64,000 bases of DNA from Alphaproteobacteria bacterium (GCA_016776605.1 JADHTB010000004.1:243137-307136), one strand, 5' to 3'; shown: positions 17,150-26,324, counted from the stretch's first letter. Notes: generated by a model from the sequence alone, not told the origin. Program-made: numbers and translations.

Positions 17150-17953
17150 ATGACTGTCGTAGAGACGGAGCGTCACGGACAAATCCTCGTGGTCAGGATG
17201 AACCGGCCGGAGCGGTTGAACGCGTTGAACCATGAAATGCGGACCGAGCTTGCGGAAACCTGGATCGAGTTCAGGGAAAGCAGCGAGTTGGAGGTTGCCA
17301 TCTTCACCGGCACGGGCCGGGGGTTTTGTGCGGGCGAGGATATGAAGGAATCCCTGGCCGCCGGCGCGCCGGGCGGACGGCGGCCAGCCAAGGAAGATCC
17401 CTTCATGTCCGGCACCTTGGAAAAACCGGTGATCGCGGCCATCAACGGCTTTGCCATGGGTGGCGGCTTCATGCTGGTTGAGCGCACCGACCTGCGCGTT
17501 GCCGTGCGGGAAGCGGTGTTCGAAGTGTCCGAGGCGAAGCGCTGGCTGTTGGGCGGCTATAACCACGGCCATATTGCCAACCTGCCCTATACGGTGGCCA
17601 TGGAAATGGCCTTGGGCTTTCGCTTCAGCGCGGATCGGTTTCACGAGATCGGTTTCCTCAACCGGGTGGTCGAGGCCGATGCCTTGATGCCGACGGCTTT
17701 GGAGATGGCCGAACATCTTTTGACCCTGCCGCCTGCTTCGCGGGTCAACACCGTACATATGATGCGCCAGATGCGTCCAACCGTGGGGCCTGAGTTGGAA
17801 CGCCTCGGCGTCGCCCTACACGACCATGGTGCGAAAAGCGACCTTATGGAATCCCGCGCGGCGTTCTCGGAAAAGCGCACGCCAAATTTCAAGGGCTGGA
17901 ACGATCCTCAGGACCGCTATCATCTACCGGTCCTGGAAACGCCGAAGAGGTAA
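17150..17953 (+). CDS. Enoyl-CoA hydratase/isomerase-family protein
   Basis: A 267-residue crotonase starting MTVVETERHGQILVV, with GGGAGAAGAGAG-like purine-rich ribosome site just upstream. It has GTGRGFCAGEDMKESLAA and AMGGGFMLVERTDLR. The first hydratase glutamate (GGGxE) is Met here, while the second is kept (FEVSEAKRW), so the chemistry may differ from plain hydration. The end NFKGWNDPQDRYHLPVLETP is longer than usual. It lies between the CoA-transferase and the ABC importer operon on the same strand, which suggests a shared pathway for an imported compound. Confidence 0.86.
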   Translation: MTVVETERHGQILVVRMNRPERLNALNHEMRTELAETWIEFRESSELEVAIFTGTGRGFCAGEDMKESLAAGAPGGRRPAKEDPFMSGTLEKPVIAAINGFAMGGGFMLVERTDLRVAVREAVFEVSEAKRWLLGGYNHGHIANLPYTVAMEMALGFRFSADRFHEIGFLNRVVEADALMPTALEMAEHLLTLPPASRVNTVHMMRQMRPTVGPELERLGVALHDHGAKSDLMESRAAFSEKRTPNFKGWNDPQDRYHLPVLETPKR

Positions 17954-18272
17954 TGCCGAGCCAACGATAATTTAAAGCAAGCCGGTCCAGAATACATGGG
18001 CCGATAAAATTCCAGGTTGACCGGCAGCGGTTAATCTTTCAAGCTTCGGCAATGGATTTTGCCTTGAGCCAGAGGATTTCCGCCTAGGTGTATAATGATC
18101 GGCGGACTGGAATTTCTTGGGTCCCTAAATACCTTGTAGCGTACCCGGTGTAGCGTACTCGGCCCTGTTCCCATGGAGGTGGGAGCAGAAGGCATCGCGA
18201 TGCCGGCAATGAAACAAGAATGCGTGAGCTAATTATTGCACGCAGGCATTCATGACGCGGAGGAGGCAAAAA
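17954..18272. promoter_or_regulatory. Intergenic region before the ABC importer, with tandem 14-mers
   Basis: A 319-base gap. At 18135-18148 and 18149-18162 lie two directly adjacent copies of TGTAGCGTACYCGG that differ at one base. They are about 110 bases before the start of the substrate-binding protein gene and may bind a regulator of the importer. A TATAAT-like string (18091-18096, GTATAATG) is a possible promoter part. The rest shows nothing recognisable. Confidence 0.35.
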
Positions 18273-19913
18273 ATGAAAAACCACCGATCCAAGATAGTTT
18301 ATCTGCTTTCATTATTAATCGCGGCCTTTGTCTGGACCCCCCTATCGGCGGCGGATCAGAAAGGCACCCTTATCGTGGCCCTGGAGTCCCTGGGCGGGCA
18401 AAGCATGGACCCGATCCAGGAAGGCCGGCCCACGAACGCCCACATTCAGGCGCCTGTGTTTGATTCACTACTGGGCTACGACTATGAAAAAGGTGGCGTC
18501 GGCCCCGGCGTGGCCATAAGTTGGGTGCTCTCCGATGATGGCCTGAGCTGGACATTTCAGCTGCGCAAGGATGTCAAATGGCACAACGGCGACCCGCTCA
18601 CGGCGCACGATGTGAAATTCAGCCTGGAACGCACCATGTCGAAGGATTCCTTGTCGTCGCGCCGGGCGCAGCTAAGACGAAACGTGACGAAAATCGAAGT
18701 GGTCGATGACTATAGCGTCCGCATTTCTACCAAGGGGGTGCAGGTGCATTTCCCCTCCGGCCTTAGCCGTTCGGTATTCCAGGAAGGGCAGCTTATGCCC
18801 AAAAAGTACATCGAAAAGGTTGGTGAAAAAGAGTTCCGCAAGCGTCCCATCGGCAGCGGGCCGTGGAAGTTCGTGCGTAGCGTGCCCGGCGATCTCATTG
18901 AATACGAGGCCGTCGACTACCCCCATTGGCGCGGCACGCCGAAGTACAAGAAACTGCTAATCCTGCTGGTGCCCGAGGAAAGCACCCGGGTCTCCATGGT
19001 CCGGACCGGCGAGGCGGCGATTGCGTCGATCAGTCCGGAGGCGATCCAGGAGGCCAAGGCGGGCAAATTGAAAGTGATGTCGGTACCGGCCACGATGCAG
19101 GCCATCTTCCAGTTCTGGGGCCTCTATCAACCCCAGTTCAAGGACTCACCTCTGAACGACGTGCGGGTGCGCGAGGCGCTGTCCCTGGCCATCGACCGGC
19201 AGCAGATCATCGACCATGTGATGTATGGTCAGGCCAGTTGGCCCATGCCCTTCGCCTCCTTTGGCTACAGCGTGGACATTGACGCCAAGCGCTGGATGCG
19301 GTGGAGCCGGGACGCCTTGCGCTATGACCCGGGCCGGGCCAAGCAATTGCTGGCCGAGGCGGGCTATGCGAACGGCTTCGAGCTGAATTTCGCCAACACC
19401 GCCCTGCCAGGGACGCCCTATATGACGCAGATCGGCATTGCGGTGGCGGATTTCTGGAACAAGATCGGGGTCAAGGTCAAACTCACGAACTATGAGTGGG
19501 GAGCGTTCCGAACCCTGAACCGGGGCGATCAGAAAAAACTGGCGGGCGGCACCTCGATGTTCCGTACCGCCGGCCGGCCGGTCGCCATGAGCCGCTACAA
19601 CGTGGCATTTGGGACCAAAAGCCCGCACCGTCTTTTGGGCAATGAGGAAATCTGTACCGGTATCTGCCAGACCTATAAGACGCTCTACGCCAAGCAGGTG
19701 ACCCAGCAGAATCCAGTAAAGAGGGCGGCGATGACCGACGCCGTAATGGGACTGATAGCCGATTCCTGGATGGCGGTTCCGATTCTGGAAGGCATGGGCT
19801 ATTGGGCGATTAATCCCAAGATGGTCGGCGCCTTCAAGCCTATTCCAGGGCGTCATGAATTCGGCGACGTGTTCGAACGCATTCCGCGGCCGGATCAAAA
19901 GGCTTGGCAATAA
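18273..19913 (+). CDS. Peptide/nickel-type ABC transporter substrate-binding protein
   Basis: A 546-residue exported lipid-free binding protein (family 5). The signal peptide is residues 1-27 (MKNHRSKIVYLLSLLIAAFV, cleaved near LSA-AD). The mature part has the family signature region LRKDVKWHNGDPLTAHDVKFS, then RVREALSLAIDRQQI and YDPGRAKQLLAEAGYANGFE. It would capture its ligand in the periplasm and deliver it to the permeases encoded next. A GGAGGAGG site precedes the ATG at 18273. Members bind peptides, glutathione, opines, sugars or other compounds; the ligand cannot be read from sequence. A strong hairpin follows the gene. Confidence 0.92.
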   Translation: MKNHRSKIVYLLSLLIAAFVWTPLSAADQKGTLIVALESLGGQSMDPIQEGRPTNAHIQAPVFDSLLGYDYEKGGVGPGVAISWVLSDDGLSWTFQLRKDVKWHNGDPLTAHDVKFSLERTMSKDSLSSRRAQLRRNVTKIEVVDDYSVRISTKGVQVHFPSGLSRSVFQEGQLMPKKYIEKVGEKEFRKRPIGSGPWKFVRSVPGDLIEYEAVDYPHWRGTPKYKKLLILLVPEESTRVSMVRTGEAAIASISPEAIQEAKAGKLKVMSVPATMQAIFQFWGLYQPQFKDSPLNDVRVREALSLAIDRQQIIDHVMYGQASWPMPFASFGYSVDIDAKRWMRWSRDALRYDPGRAKQLLAEAGYANGFELNFANTALPGTPYMTQIGIAVADFWNKIGVKVKLTNYEWGAFRTLNRGDQKKLAGGTSMFRTAGRPVAMSRYNVAFGTKSPHRLLGNEEICTGICQTYKTLYAKQVTQQNPVKRAAMTDAVMGLIADSWMAVPILEGMGYWAINPKMVGAFKPIPGRHEFGDVFERIPRPDQKAWQ

Positions 19914-19923
19914 ATCAGCCACG

Positions 19924-19948
19924 CCGCGGCCGCATGATGCGGCCGCGG
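19924..19948 (+). terminator. Hairpin between binding-protein and permease genes
   Basis: An 11-base perfect stem CCGCGGCCGCA with a three-base TGA loop, followed by GTGAGCCGCGG rather than a T run. It lies ten bases after the binding-protein stop. In ABC importer operons such hairpins stabilise the upstream mRNA or partly end transcription so that more binding protein than permease is made. That role is inferred. Confidence 0.6.
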
Positions 19949-19993
19949 TGAGCCGCGGTTTCTGAAAATCTAGTTTCCGAAAGATTGGCTTGG

Positions 19994-20911
19994 ATGCAGG
20001 GTTATATTGTCAGACGCCTGTTTCAAGGTGTCGTGCTGCTTGTCATCGTGACGACTATTGTCTTCGCCGTGGGCCGTCTCACGGGCAACCCGGTTGATTT
20101 GCTGCTGCCTGAAGAGGCCTCCGAGGAAGAACGTCAAGCAATGATTGAGGCCCTTGGGCTCGATGGTCCGGTCCTTGAACAATTCGTGGTTTTCATCAAG
20201 GGCGCGGTGCAAGGCGACCTGGGGGTCTCTATTCGTTACCGCCAACCGGCGGTCGATGTCTTCTTCTCCCGTCTTCCCAACACCCTTCTGCTGATGCCCG
20301 CGGCGATGCTCCTGGCCGTCTTCATGGCAATACCGCTTGGCATTCTCTCGGCCTTGCGCCGTGGCCGCCTGACCGACAAGGTCTCGGGCACCATCGCGGT
20401 GCTGGGCATCGCCACGCCAAATTTCTGGCTGGGCATATTGTTAATCTATATTTTCAGCGTCCAGCTTGGCTGGCTGCCGTCGAGCCGAATGGGCGATTGG
20501 TCGCATTATGTCCTGCCCACCATTACCCTCGGCACCTTCTTGGTGGCTGGTTTCATGCGGCTTATACGCTCCAGCATGCTGGACGTCCTGGACAGCGAAT
20601 TCGTTAAATTGGCCCGGATCAAGGGCCTTAGCGAGATGAGAGTGGTCTGGAAGCACTGTCTCAGAAACGCCCTGATCCCGGTTCTCACCCTTTGGGGCGT
20701 ATTCATGGGCGGACTGGTTACCGGCACCATTGTAACCGAGACGGTATACGCCTGGCCCGGCGTCGGCCGGCTCACTTACGAGGCCGTGATCTTTCGCGAC
20801 TATCCCCTGTTGCAGGCAGTGGTGATCATGGATGCGGTTTTGATCCTGGCTATCAATTTGGTTGTCGATATTCTTTACGCCTATGTCGATCCCCGGATCC
20901 GGTTCACCTAA
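19994..20911 (+). CDS. ABC transporter permease, DppB-type
   Basis: A 305-residue inner-membrane protein with six helices. It starts YIVRRLFQGVVLLVIVTTIV, the usual first helix of DppB-like subunits, and carries the ATPase-contact EAA loop (EFVKLARIKGLSEMRVVWKH) near residue 205. The C-terminal part has GTIVTETVYAWPGVGRLTYE, a family hallmark. It pairs with the next gene to form the pore. The ATG at 19994 or a TTG at 19985 may be the start; neither has a strong ribosome site, consistent with readthrough from the upstream gene. Confidence 0.92.
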   Translation: MQGYIVRRLFQGVVLLVIVTTIVFAVGRLTGNPVDLLLPEEASEEERQAMIEALGLDGPVLEQFVVFIKGAVQGDLGVSIRYRQPAVDVFFSRLPNTLLLMPAAMLLAVFMAIPLGILSALRRGRLTDKVSGTIAVLGIATPNFWLGILLIYIFSVQLGWLPSSRMGDWSHYVLPTITLGTFLVAGFMRLIRSSMLDVLDSEFVKLARIKGLSEMRVVWKHCLRNALIPVLTLWGVFMGGLVTGTIVTETVYAWPGVGRLTYEAVIFRDYPLLQAVVIMDAVLILAINLVVDILYAYVDPRIRFT

Positions 20912-20926
20912 CGGAAAAGAATAATT

Positions 20927-21751
20927 ATGCGAAAGCTGCCCTGGATCTCGATGTTCATAATCGGCGGAATGATCTTCGCCGCGGTATTCGCGCCCTATCT
21001 CACGCCCTATTCGCCGATCGATCAGACGCTCCCGGATAAGTTGTTGCCGCCGTTTTGGGAAGCGAAGGGAAGCATGAAGTATATTTTGGGCACCGATATC
21101 TTTGGCCGGGACGTCCTCACCCGCCTGCTCTATGGCGCCAGGGTAAGCTTGATCGTGACGGGGCTTTCGCTGCTGTTCGGCGGTGGCGTCGGATTGCTGA
21201 TCGGCATCACGTCGGGCTACATCGGCGGCCGCTTGGATAGCCTCTTGATGCGTCTGGTCGATGCCGCCTTTACTTTCCCCGCCATCCTATTCGCCTTGCT
21301 GCTGGCGGTGACCATGGGGCAGGGCCTGGATACCCTGGTCATCGCCATCGGCCTGCTGCTCTGGGCCGGCTTCGCGCGGATCATTCGCGGCGAAGTCCTG
21401 GCCCTCAAGCAGCGGGATTTCGTCGCCCTCGCCAAGGTCCATGGGTGTTCGGAGCTTCGCATCATGGTCACCCATATTCTGCCCAACGTAATGAATACAT
21501 TCATGGTCCTGGTTACCCTGAACGTCGGCGCGGTGATTGTCGCCGAGGCATCGCTGAGTTTCCTCGGCGCCGGTATACCGCCACCCACGCCGTCCTGGGG
21601 CCTCATGGTGGCCGAGGGGCGCGGCAAGATCAGCTCCGCCTGGTGGCTCTCCCTGCTGCCGGGCATCGCCATTACCCTGGTCGTGCTCACCTTCAATTTG
21701 TTCGGGGATTGGCTGCGCGACCGGCTGGACCCAAAGCTGCGGCAGTTGTGA
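20927..21751 (+). CDS. ABC transporter permease, DppC-type
   Basis: A 274-residue inner-membrane protein. It has the N-terminal helix plus a periplasmic loop ending KYILGTDIFGRDVLTRLLYG, which is diagnostic for DppC-like subunits, five further helices, the EAA loop DFVALAKVHGCSELRIMVTH and the conserved ASLSFLGAGIPPPTPSWG. It starts 15 bases after the previous stop with GGAAAAG upstream. It forms the translocation pore with the DppB-type protein. Confidence 0.93.
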   Translation: MRKLPWISMFIIGGMIFAAVFAPYLTPYSPIDQTLPDKLLPPFWEAKGSMKYILGTDIFGRDVLTRLLYGARVSLIVTGLSLLFGGGVGLLIGITSGYIGGRLDSLLMRLVDAAFTFPAILFALLLAVTMGQGLDTLVIAIGLLLWAGFARIIRGEVLALKQRDFVALAKVHGCSELRIMVTHILPNVMNTFMVLVTLNVGAVIVAEASLSFLGAGIPPPTPSWGLMVAEGRGKISSAWWLSLLPGIAITLVVLTFNLFGDWLRDRLDPKLRQL

Positions 21752-21794
21752 TGAGAAAAGTCATGCCGGGTCGAACCGTGGGAAAAGTTGGGAA

Positions 21795-22772
21795 ATGAAC
21801 GGCGATATCGCCCTTGAAGTGCGAGATCTTCACACTCATTTTTTCCTGCGCCGGGGTGTCGTGAAGGCCGTTGATGGTGTCAGCTTTTCGCTTCACCGCG
21901 GCGAAGTGCTGGGCCTGGTCGGCGAGTCCGGCTGCGGCAAGAGCGTGACAGCGTTGTCTCTGCTGCGCCTGCTGCCCAATGAAGCCGCCCGCACCGTGCA
22001 GGGCCAGGTGCTGTTGGATGGCGAGGATCTTCTCGTCAAGAGCAAAAGGCAGATGCGGCAAATCCGTGGGCGCAAGATCTCGATGATTTTGCAGGATCCC
22101 CAAACCTCACTGAACCCGCTCTTCACCATTGGCAACCAATTGTCCGAGGTGATAAGCAAAATTGGTGCGGAACGCGGCGGGGGCGTCATGCAGCAGGCCA
22201 TCGAGGTGCTGCGCAAAGTCAAACTCTCGGCGCCGGAACAGCGGGTCCGTCAGTATCCGCATGAATTAAGCGGCGGCATGAAGCAGCGGGTGGTTGGCGC
22301 GATCGCCATGAACCGCGGGCCGCGCGTGTTGATCGCCGATGAGCCAACGACCGCCTTGGACGTGACTATTCAGCTGCAATACCTGAACCTGCTTAAGGAA
22401 CTGCAGGAAAATACCGACATGGCTATTTTGTTCATTACCCATGACTTCGGCGTCGTGGCGCGCATGTGCGACCGGGTCGCGGTCATGTACGCCGGCAGAA
22501 TTGTCGAAACGGGCCCAGTGCGCGAGGTCTTTAACAATCCTTCTCACCCTTACACCCAGGCGCTGATCGCGTCCGTGCCCAAATTGAAACGGCCCGAGGC
22601 GCGCTTGCACACGATCGAGGGCCAGCCCCCGGTTTTGACCGACCTGCCGAAGGGTTGCCGTTTTGAGGCCCGATGCCCCCATGCCGAGGCACGTTGCCGG
22701 GCCGCCTATCCAGACTCGTTCACGGTCGGAGCGGAGCATGCCGCCAACTGCTGGAGGCTCGATCCCGCATGA
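21795..22772 (+). CDS. ABC transporter ATPase, DppD-type
   Basis: A 325-residue nucleotide-binding subunit. Walker A is GLVGESGCGKSVTAL, the signature LSGGMKQRVVGAIAM, Walker B RVLIADEPTTALDV and the switch His is in FITHDFG. The C-terminal oligopeptide-transport extension has the four-Cys-type region (GCRFEARCPHAEARCR) that in this family can hold an iron-sulfur cluster. The start lies 43 bases after the permease. Its stop overlaps the start of the second ATPase. Confidence 0.94.
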   Translation: MNGDIALEVRDLHTHFFLRRGVVKAVDGVSFSLHRGEVLGLVGESGCGKSVTALSLLRLLPNEAARTVQGQVLLDGEDLLVKSKRQMRQIRGRKISMILQDPQTSLNPLFTIGNQLSEVISKIGAERGGGVMQQAIEVLRKVKLSAPEQRVRQYPHELSGGMKQRVVGAIAMNRGPRVLIADEPTTALDVTIQLQYLNLLKELQENTDMAILFITHDFGVVARMCDRVAVMYAGRIVETGPVREVFNNPSHPYTQALIASVPKLKRPEARLHTIEGQPPVLTDLPKGCRFEARCPHAEARCRAAYPDSFTVGAEHAANCWRLDPA

Positions 22773-23770
22773 CCGGAGCCCAGAGCGAACCCCAAATTGG
22801 ACCACTACTGCGCGTCGAGAATTTGCGTAAATATTACCCCTTCACCAAAGGCATTGTTTTCACCAGGAAGATCGGCGATGTGAAGGCGGTCGACGATATC
22901 TCATTCTCCATCGCGGCGGGCGAGACCCTGGGCCTGGTGGGGGAATCCGGATGCGGCAAGACCACGGCCTCCAAGTTGGTGCTGAACCTGGAACGGCCGA
23001 CCGACGGCAGGGTACTGTTGCAGGGGAAAGCCATTCATGACTTGCAGGGTGAGGCGAAGCGTGAATACCGGTCCCTGGTTCAAGCGGTCTTTCAAGACCC
23101 CTGGGCCTCGCTAAACCCCCGCATGACGGTGGGAAAGATCATCGCCGAAGCGCTGATCGTCAACAAATGGGGCAGCCGCGGCGAAATAAAACAACGGGTC
23201 GTCAAGCTATTGGTCCAGGTCGGCCTGCGGGCGGAGCACGCGCAGCAATATCCACATGAATTCAGCGGTGGGCAGCGCCAGCGCGTGGCCCTCGCTTCGG
23301 CGCTCGCCTCGAACCCCAAGCTCATCGTGCTTGACGAACCGGTTTCCGCCCTCGATGTCTCTATTCGGGCGCAGATGATGAACCTCCTCAAGGATATCCA
23401 GGAAAGTGAAGAGGTTGCCTATTTACTGGTCGCCCACGACCTGGCGACGGTTCGGCACATGGCCCATCAGGTCGCCGTGATGTATATGGGGCAAATCGTC
23501 GAATATGCGCCGACCGAAAAATTGTTCGAGGAGGTCCGGCATCCCTATACCAAGGCGCTGCTTTCGGCCGTGTTGCCGGATCATCCGCCGGATCCTAGGG
23601 ACCAGAGCGAAGAGATCGTGCTGAGCGGTGAGGTGCCATCCCCCCTGGACATGCCGCCCGGCTGCCGGTTCCACACCCGTTGCCCGTTCGCGACGCCCCA
23701 GTGCGTCGCCGAAGAGCCCGTGCTACGTGAAATAACACCGACCCACCACGTCGCCTGCCACCTCTATTAG
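22769..23770 (+). CDS. ABC transporter ATPase, DppF-type
   Basis: A 333-residue nucleotide-binding subunit, last gene of the importer operon. Walker A is GLVGESGCGKTTASK, signature FSGGQRQRVALASAL, Walker B LIVLDEPVSALDV and switch His in LVAHDL. The C-terminal CRFHTRCPFATPQC matches the Cys-rich end of these subunits. The start ATG at 22769 overlaps the stop of the first ATPase (ATGA) and has GGAGG 11 bases upstream; the longer frame from 22673 is not credible. Confidence 0.94.
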   Translation: MTGAQSEPQIGPLLRVENLRKYYPFTKGIVFTRKIGDVKAVDDISFSIAAGETLGLVGESGCGKTTASKLVLNLERPTDGRVLLQGKAIHDLQGEAKREYRSLVQAVFQDPWASLNPRMTVGKIIAEALIVNKWGSRGEIKQRVVKLLVQVGLRAEHAQQYPHEFSGGQRQRVALASALASNPKLIVLDEPVSALDVSIRAQMMNLLKDIQESEEVAYLLVAHDLATVRHMAHQVAVMYMGQIVEYAPTEKLFEEVRHPYTKALLSAVLPDHPPDPRDQSEEIVLSGEVPSPLDMPPGCRFHTRCPFATPQCVAEEPVLREITPTHHVACHLY

Positions 23771-24525
23771 GAGGCCTGAAAAGATTAGGCGTTATTTTCC
23801 AGCAATCGCGGTTGAAAATGATGGCCGTGAGACCGCGGCACAACACCTCCCTCACCGTCGCAGCCGCAGTCAAAATCCCCTAGGGACTGCCGGCGCCATC
23901 CGCGCATCGCATTCTCCGATTTCGTGCCTTGGCGCTTCTCCGGCGCAGCGTCTCTCTTGAGGCTGTCTGGTGGTGCGGGTGTATCTTGCGATGGTCGACT
24001 ATCAGTCGGCAGGTAGGCCTGCTGGAGAAATAGCTGTTTATTGCCAGCCCGGTTAACCTTGAAGTGCCGGAAACAAGCCTTTGACCCAATTCCGCTTGGG
24101 GTCAAACTCGGCCTGTTATTGGTTGCTAATATAATGCTCGAAACCAGGGGGTAAGCGGACATTAGCCCGACGCCGGTTGATGCTTGAAAGGTGCCATAAG
24201 CAGCCTGTTAAGATTTTCTAATATATGGCGCCTAGGCGCCGGCGGGTGGGATCCGTCCACTGCATCAGAAGCGGTCGTTGATACCTGCAAATTGTGTGCA
24301 TAGACGATGTTCAACGTTGCCGTTGAATTTTGCGGTATTGCAGAAGGTCAAACTGCTTTTCAACGGCTCTCGAGCACCCTCTGGTCAATCCCATGGTGGG
24401 CAAAAAAGGGTTGGGCTTTTCAAACTCCCAATAATAAGATCAAGAACAATAGGGAAAGCTCGGACACGCACTCGTCCATGCGAATTTGAAACGTTTTTGT
24501 TTGGATGAGTTGAAAGGGAGGTACT
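23771..24525. repeat. 755-base intergenic region with repeat copies and a palindrome
   Basis: No convincing gene was found. Bases 24135-24267 hold a copy of the dispersed repeat: TGCTCGAA at 24135, GCGGACAT 20 bases on and GCCATAAGC 58 bases on, the same spacing as at 28761 and 35560. It ends in the second repeat type (24236-24267). At 24310-24327 the string TTCAACGTTGCCGTTGAA is a 7-base inverted repeat and may be an operator for the TRAP genes. A reverse frame at 23785-24162 looks non-coding. Confidence 0.55.
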
Positions 24526-25677
24526 ATGTCACGACCACTAAACATGACGACCGCAGTTCTAGCTGCGGCCATCATCGCAGCGTCCACCCAAATGGCGGGT
24601 GCTGTAGAACCGGTTAAACTCCGTTGGGCATCGGATCACAACGGTCCGCCACATCCAGCCGCGATCGCGGAAGTTTATTTCGCCGAACAGGTGGAAAAAA
24701 GAATTCCCGGTAGCAAGGTGCAAATTTTCTGGGCTAAATCTCTCTACACCGTCCCGCAGGGCGTGAAGGCTCTAACCCAGGGCAACCTGGAAGTTCTTAC
24801 GGGCCAGTTCGGTAAAACCTCAAGCATCGAGCCCCTTGCCAACGTGCTGTTGGGTGCCGGTAAACTGTCCACGGTCGGCGCCATTGATGCAGTCGACAAG
24901 ACCAATACCTTTAAGGAATTGACGGCCCATTTTAATAAGGCGCACGGCATCACCATAATGGGTGCCGGGCATTTGAGCATGTACATGGGTGCCGGCGCCG
25001 TGAAGGGCAGGTTGATAGGACCGGCAGATTTCTCCGGCAAGAAAATGCGTTCCATGGGACCGGCCGAAAATGCTCTGTTAAGCGCGCTTGGTGCCAATCC
25101 GCAGGCCATGGCCTTTGGCGACGTGCCGCCGGCCCTGCAAACCGGTGTAATCGACGGTCTTCTCACCTCGCTCGGCGGCTTTAGCGCGACCAAGGAGCAG
25201 GCGCCGTACTTCACGGTGGCCGGTCTCAACGGGATTGTCGGCGACTACTACTGGTTCGGCGTTTCGAACCGTTGGTGGTACAAGCTCTCCAAAGAGCAGC
25301 GCGACGTCCTAAGCGACATCATCAAGAACGACTTCATCCCGTTCCAGCGCGTCATCAATTACTGCAATGACAAGCGCACGCTGGCGAAGTATCTCACTAC
25401 GGACAAGAATGCCCCCGGCATCTATGTCATGAACCAAACGGAAGCAGCTGTCATCAAGAAGGCCGAGGGTGGCGCTACGAATGCCTGGATCAAGACCAAG
25501 GTAAACGATACCGGCGACAAGCTGGTCGACCAGTTTACGATGGAAGCCGAAGCCTTGGTAAAGGCCAACCCTCCGGGATCCCACCCCCTCGAAAATACCG
25601 ACTGCTCGCAATACGAAAAGTATTTCGCGAAATACGGCAAGGGCGCGGACCTGTATAAGGCGAAAAACCGGAAATAA
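24526..25677 (+). CDS. TRAP transporter substrate-binding protein (DctP-type)
   Basis: A 383-residue periplasmic binding protein with a signal peptide (about residues 1-26, cleaved at MAGA-VE). The mature part has the DctP pattern: KLRWASDHNGPPHP at the start, the helix QVEKRIPGSKVQIFWAKSLY, LIGPADFSGKKMRSMGPAEN at the ligand-binding Arg region (Arg in KKMRSMG) and FGDVPPALQTGVIDGLLTS. It would bind an organic acid anion. GGGAGG precedes the start. It is followed by a hairpin and by dctQM-type genes on the same strand. The ligand is unknown; the dioxygenase downstream may act on it. Confidence 0.9.
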   Translation: MSRPLNMTTAVLAAAIIAASTQMAGAVEPVKLRWASDHNGPPHPAAIAEVYFAEQVEKRIPGSKVQIFWAKSLYTVPQGVKALTQGNLEVLTGQFGKTSSIEPLANVLLGAGKLSTVGAIDAVDKTNTFKELTAHFNKAHGITIMGAGHLSMYMGAGAVKGRLIGPADFSGKKMRSMGPAENALLSALGANPQAMAFGDVPPALQTGVIDGLLTSLGGFSATKEQAPYFTVAGLNGIVGDYYWFGVSNRWWYKLSKEQRDVLSDIIKNDFIPFQRVINYCNDKRTLAKYLTTDKNAPGIYVMNQTEAAVIKKAEGGATNAWIKTKVNDTGDKLVDQFTMEAEALVKANPPGSHPLENTDCSQYEKYFAKYGKGADLYKAKNRK

Positions 25678-25699
25678 CGGACACCATACAAAGAGACTT

Positions 25700-25731
25700 C
25701 AAGGGGCCGCCATGTTGCTGGCGGCCCCTTG
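25700..25731 (+). terminator. Hairpin between dctP- and dctQ-type genes
   Basis: A 13-base perfect stem CAAGGGGCCGCCA with a six-base loop TGTTGC, followed by TTGGTTGG instead of a proper T run. It lies 23 bases after the binding-protein stop. It probably acts as a partial terminator or 3'-end stabiliser giving excess binding protein over membrane subunits. Confidence 0.7.
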
Positions 25732-25772
25732 TTGGTTGGATGGATCGCAATATTTGCTGATCGGGGGTGGAC

Positions 25773-26324
25773 ATGGACGGGTTTCTCGCATTTTCGCAAC
25801 GTGTAAAAAACGTGATTCACTCGTTGCTTGGCTGGGTCGGCTCGGCCATGCTGCTGCTTCTGACCCTGTTCGCGCTGCTCGAGATTGTTCGCCGCTATAT
25901 ATTCGGCGTCGTCTTCGAATGGGGTCAGGATGCGATGATCGTTGGCATGGTCTCGGCGGTCGCCGTTTATTTCGGCGTGACCCAGATACGGCGCAGCCAC
26001 CTGGTGATGAACGCGGCCGTGCAACTGATACACGCTCGCGGCTTTTACAAGACGGTCGGTATTCTCAAGATCTTCGTATCGGCGATCATCGTGCTGTTCT
26101 GCGGTTCCGTCGGCGTCACCGGTTGGGCGACCCTCAGCTATGCATGGAACAGGGATTTGACCACCTATAGCCTCCTCATTCCGCTATGGCCGTTTTATCT
26201 GATTTTGATGTTTGGCTTCCTTTTGATGGCCTTTGTCGCATTCCTGCAGACGGTCGAGGACATCGTCAATTTCGCGCGCGGGGAACATCTCGACGCTGAA
26301 ATCGAAATGACCACGGACGTTTAA
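25773..26324 (+). CDS. TRAP transporter small membrane subunit (DctQ-type)
   Basis: A 183-residue protein with four membrane helices, as expected for DctQ. The region EIVRRYIFGVVFEWGQDAMI is the typical helix-2 segment with the conserved RYxF and E/W pattern, followed by the amphipathic LVMNAAV loop. The last helices read FYLILMFGFLLMAFVAFLQT. It supports the large permease encoded 33 bases downstream. The start is ATG at 25773 behind GGGGGTGG, with a GTG at 25767 as an alternative. Confidence 0.87.
   Translation: MDGFLAFSQRVKNVIHSLLGWVGSAMLLLLTLFALLEIVRRYIFGVVFEWGQDAMIVGMVSAVAVYFGVTQIRRSHLVMNAAVQLIHARGFYKTVGILKIFVSAIIVLFCGSVGVTGWATLSYAWNRDLTTYSLLIPLWPFYLILMFGFLLMAFVAFLQTVEDIVNFARGEHLDAEIEMTTDV

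Noticed and set aside
23785..24162. 125-codon reverse frame in the gap behind the ABC importer
   Set aside because: Composition is not protein-like, there is no ribosome site and it runs through the dispersed repeat.
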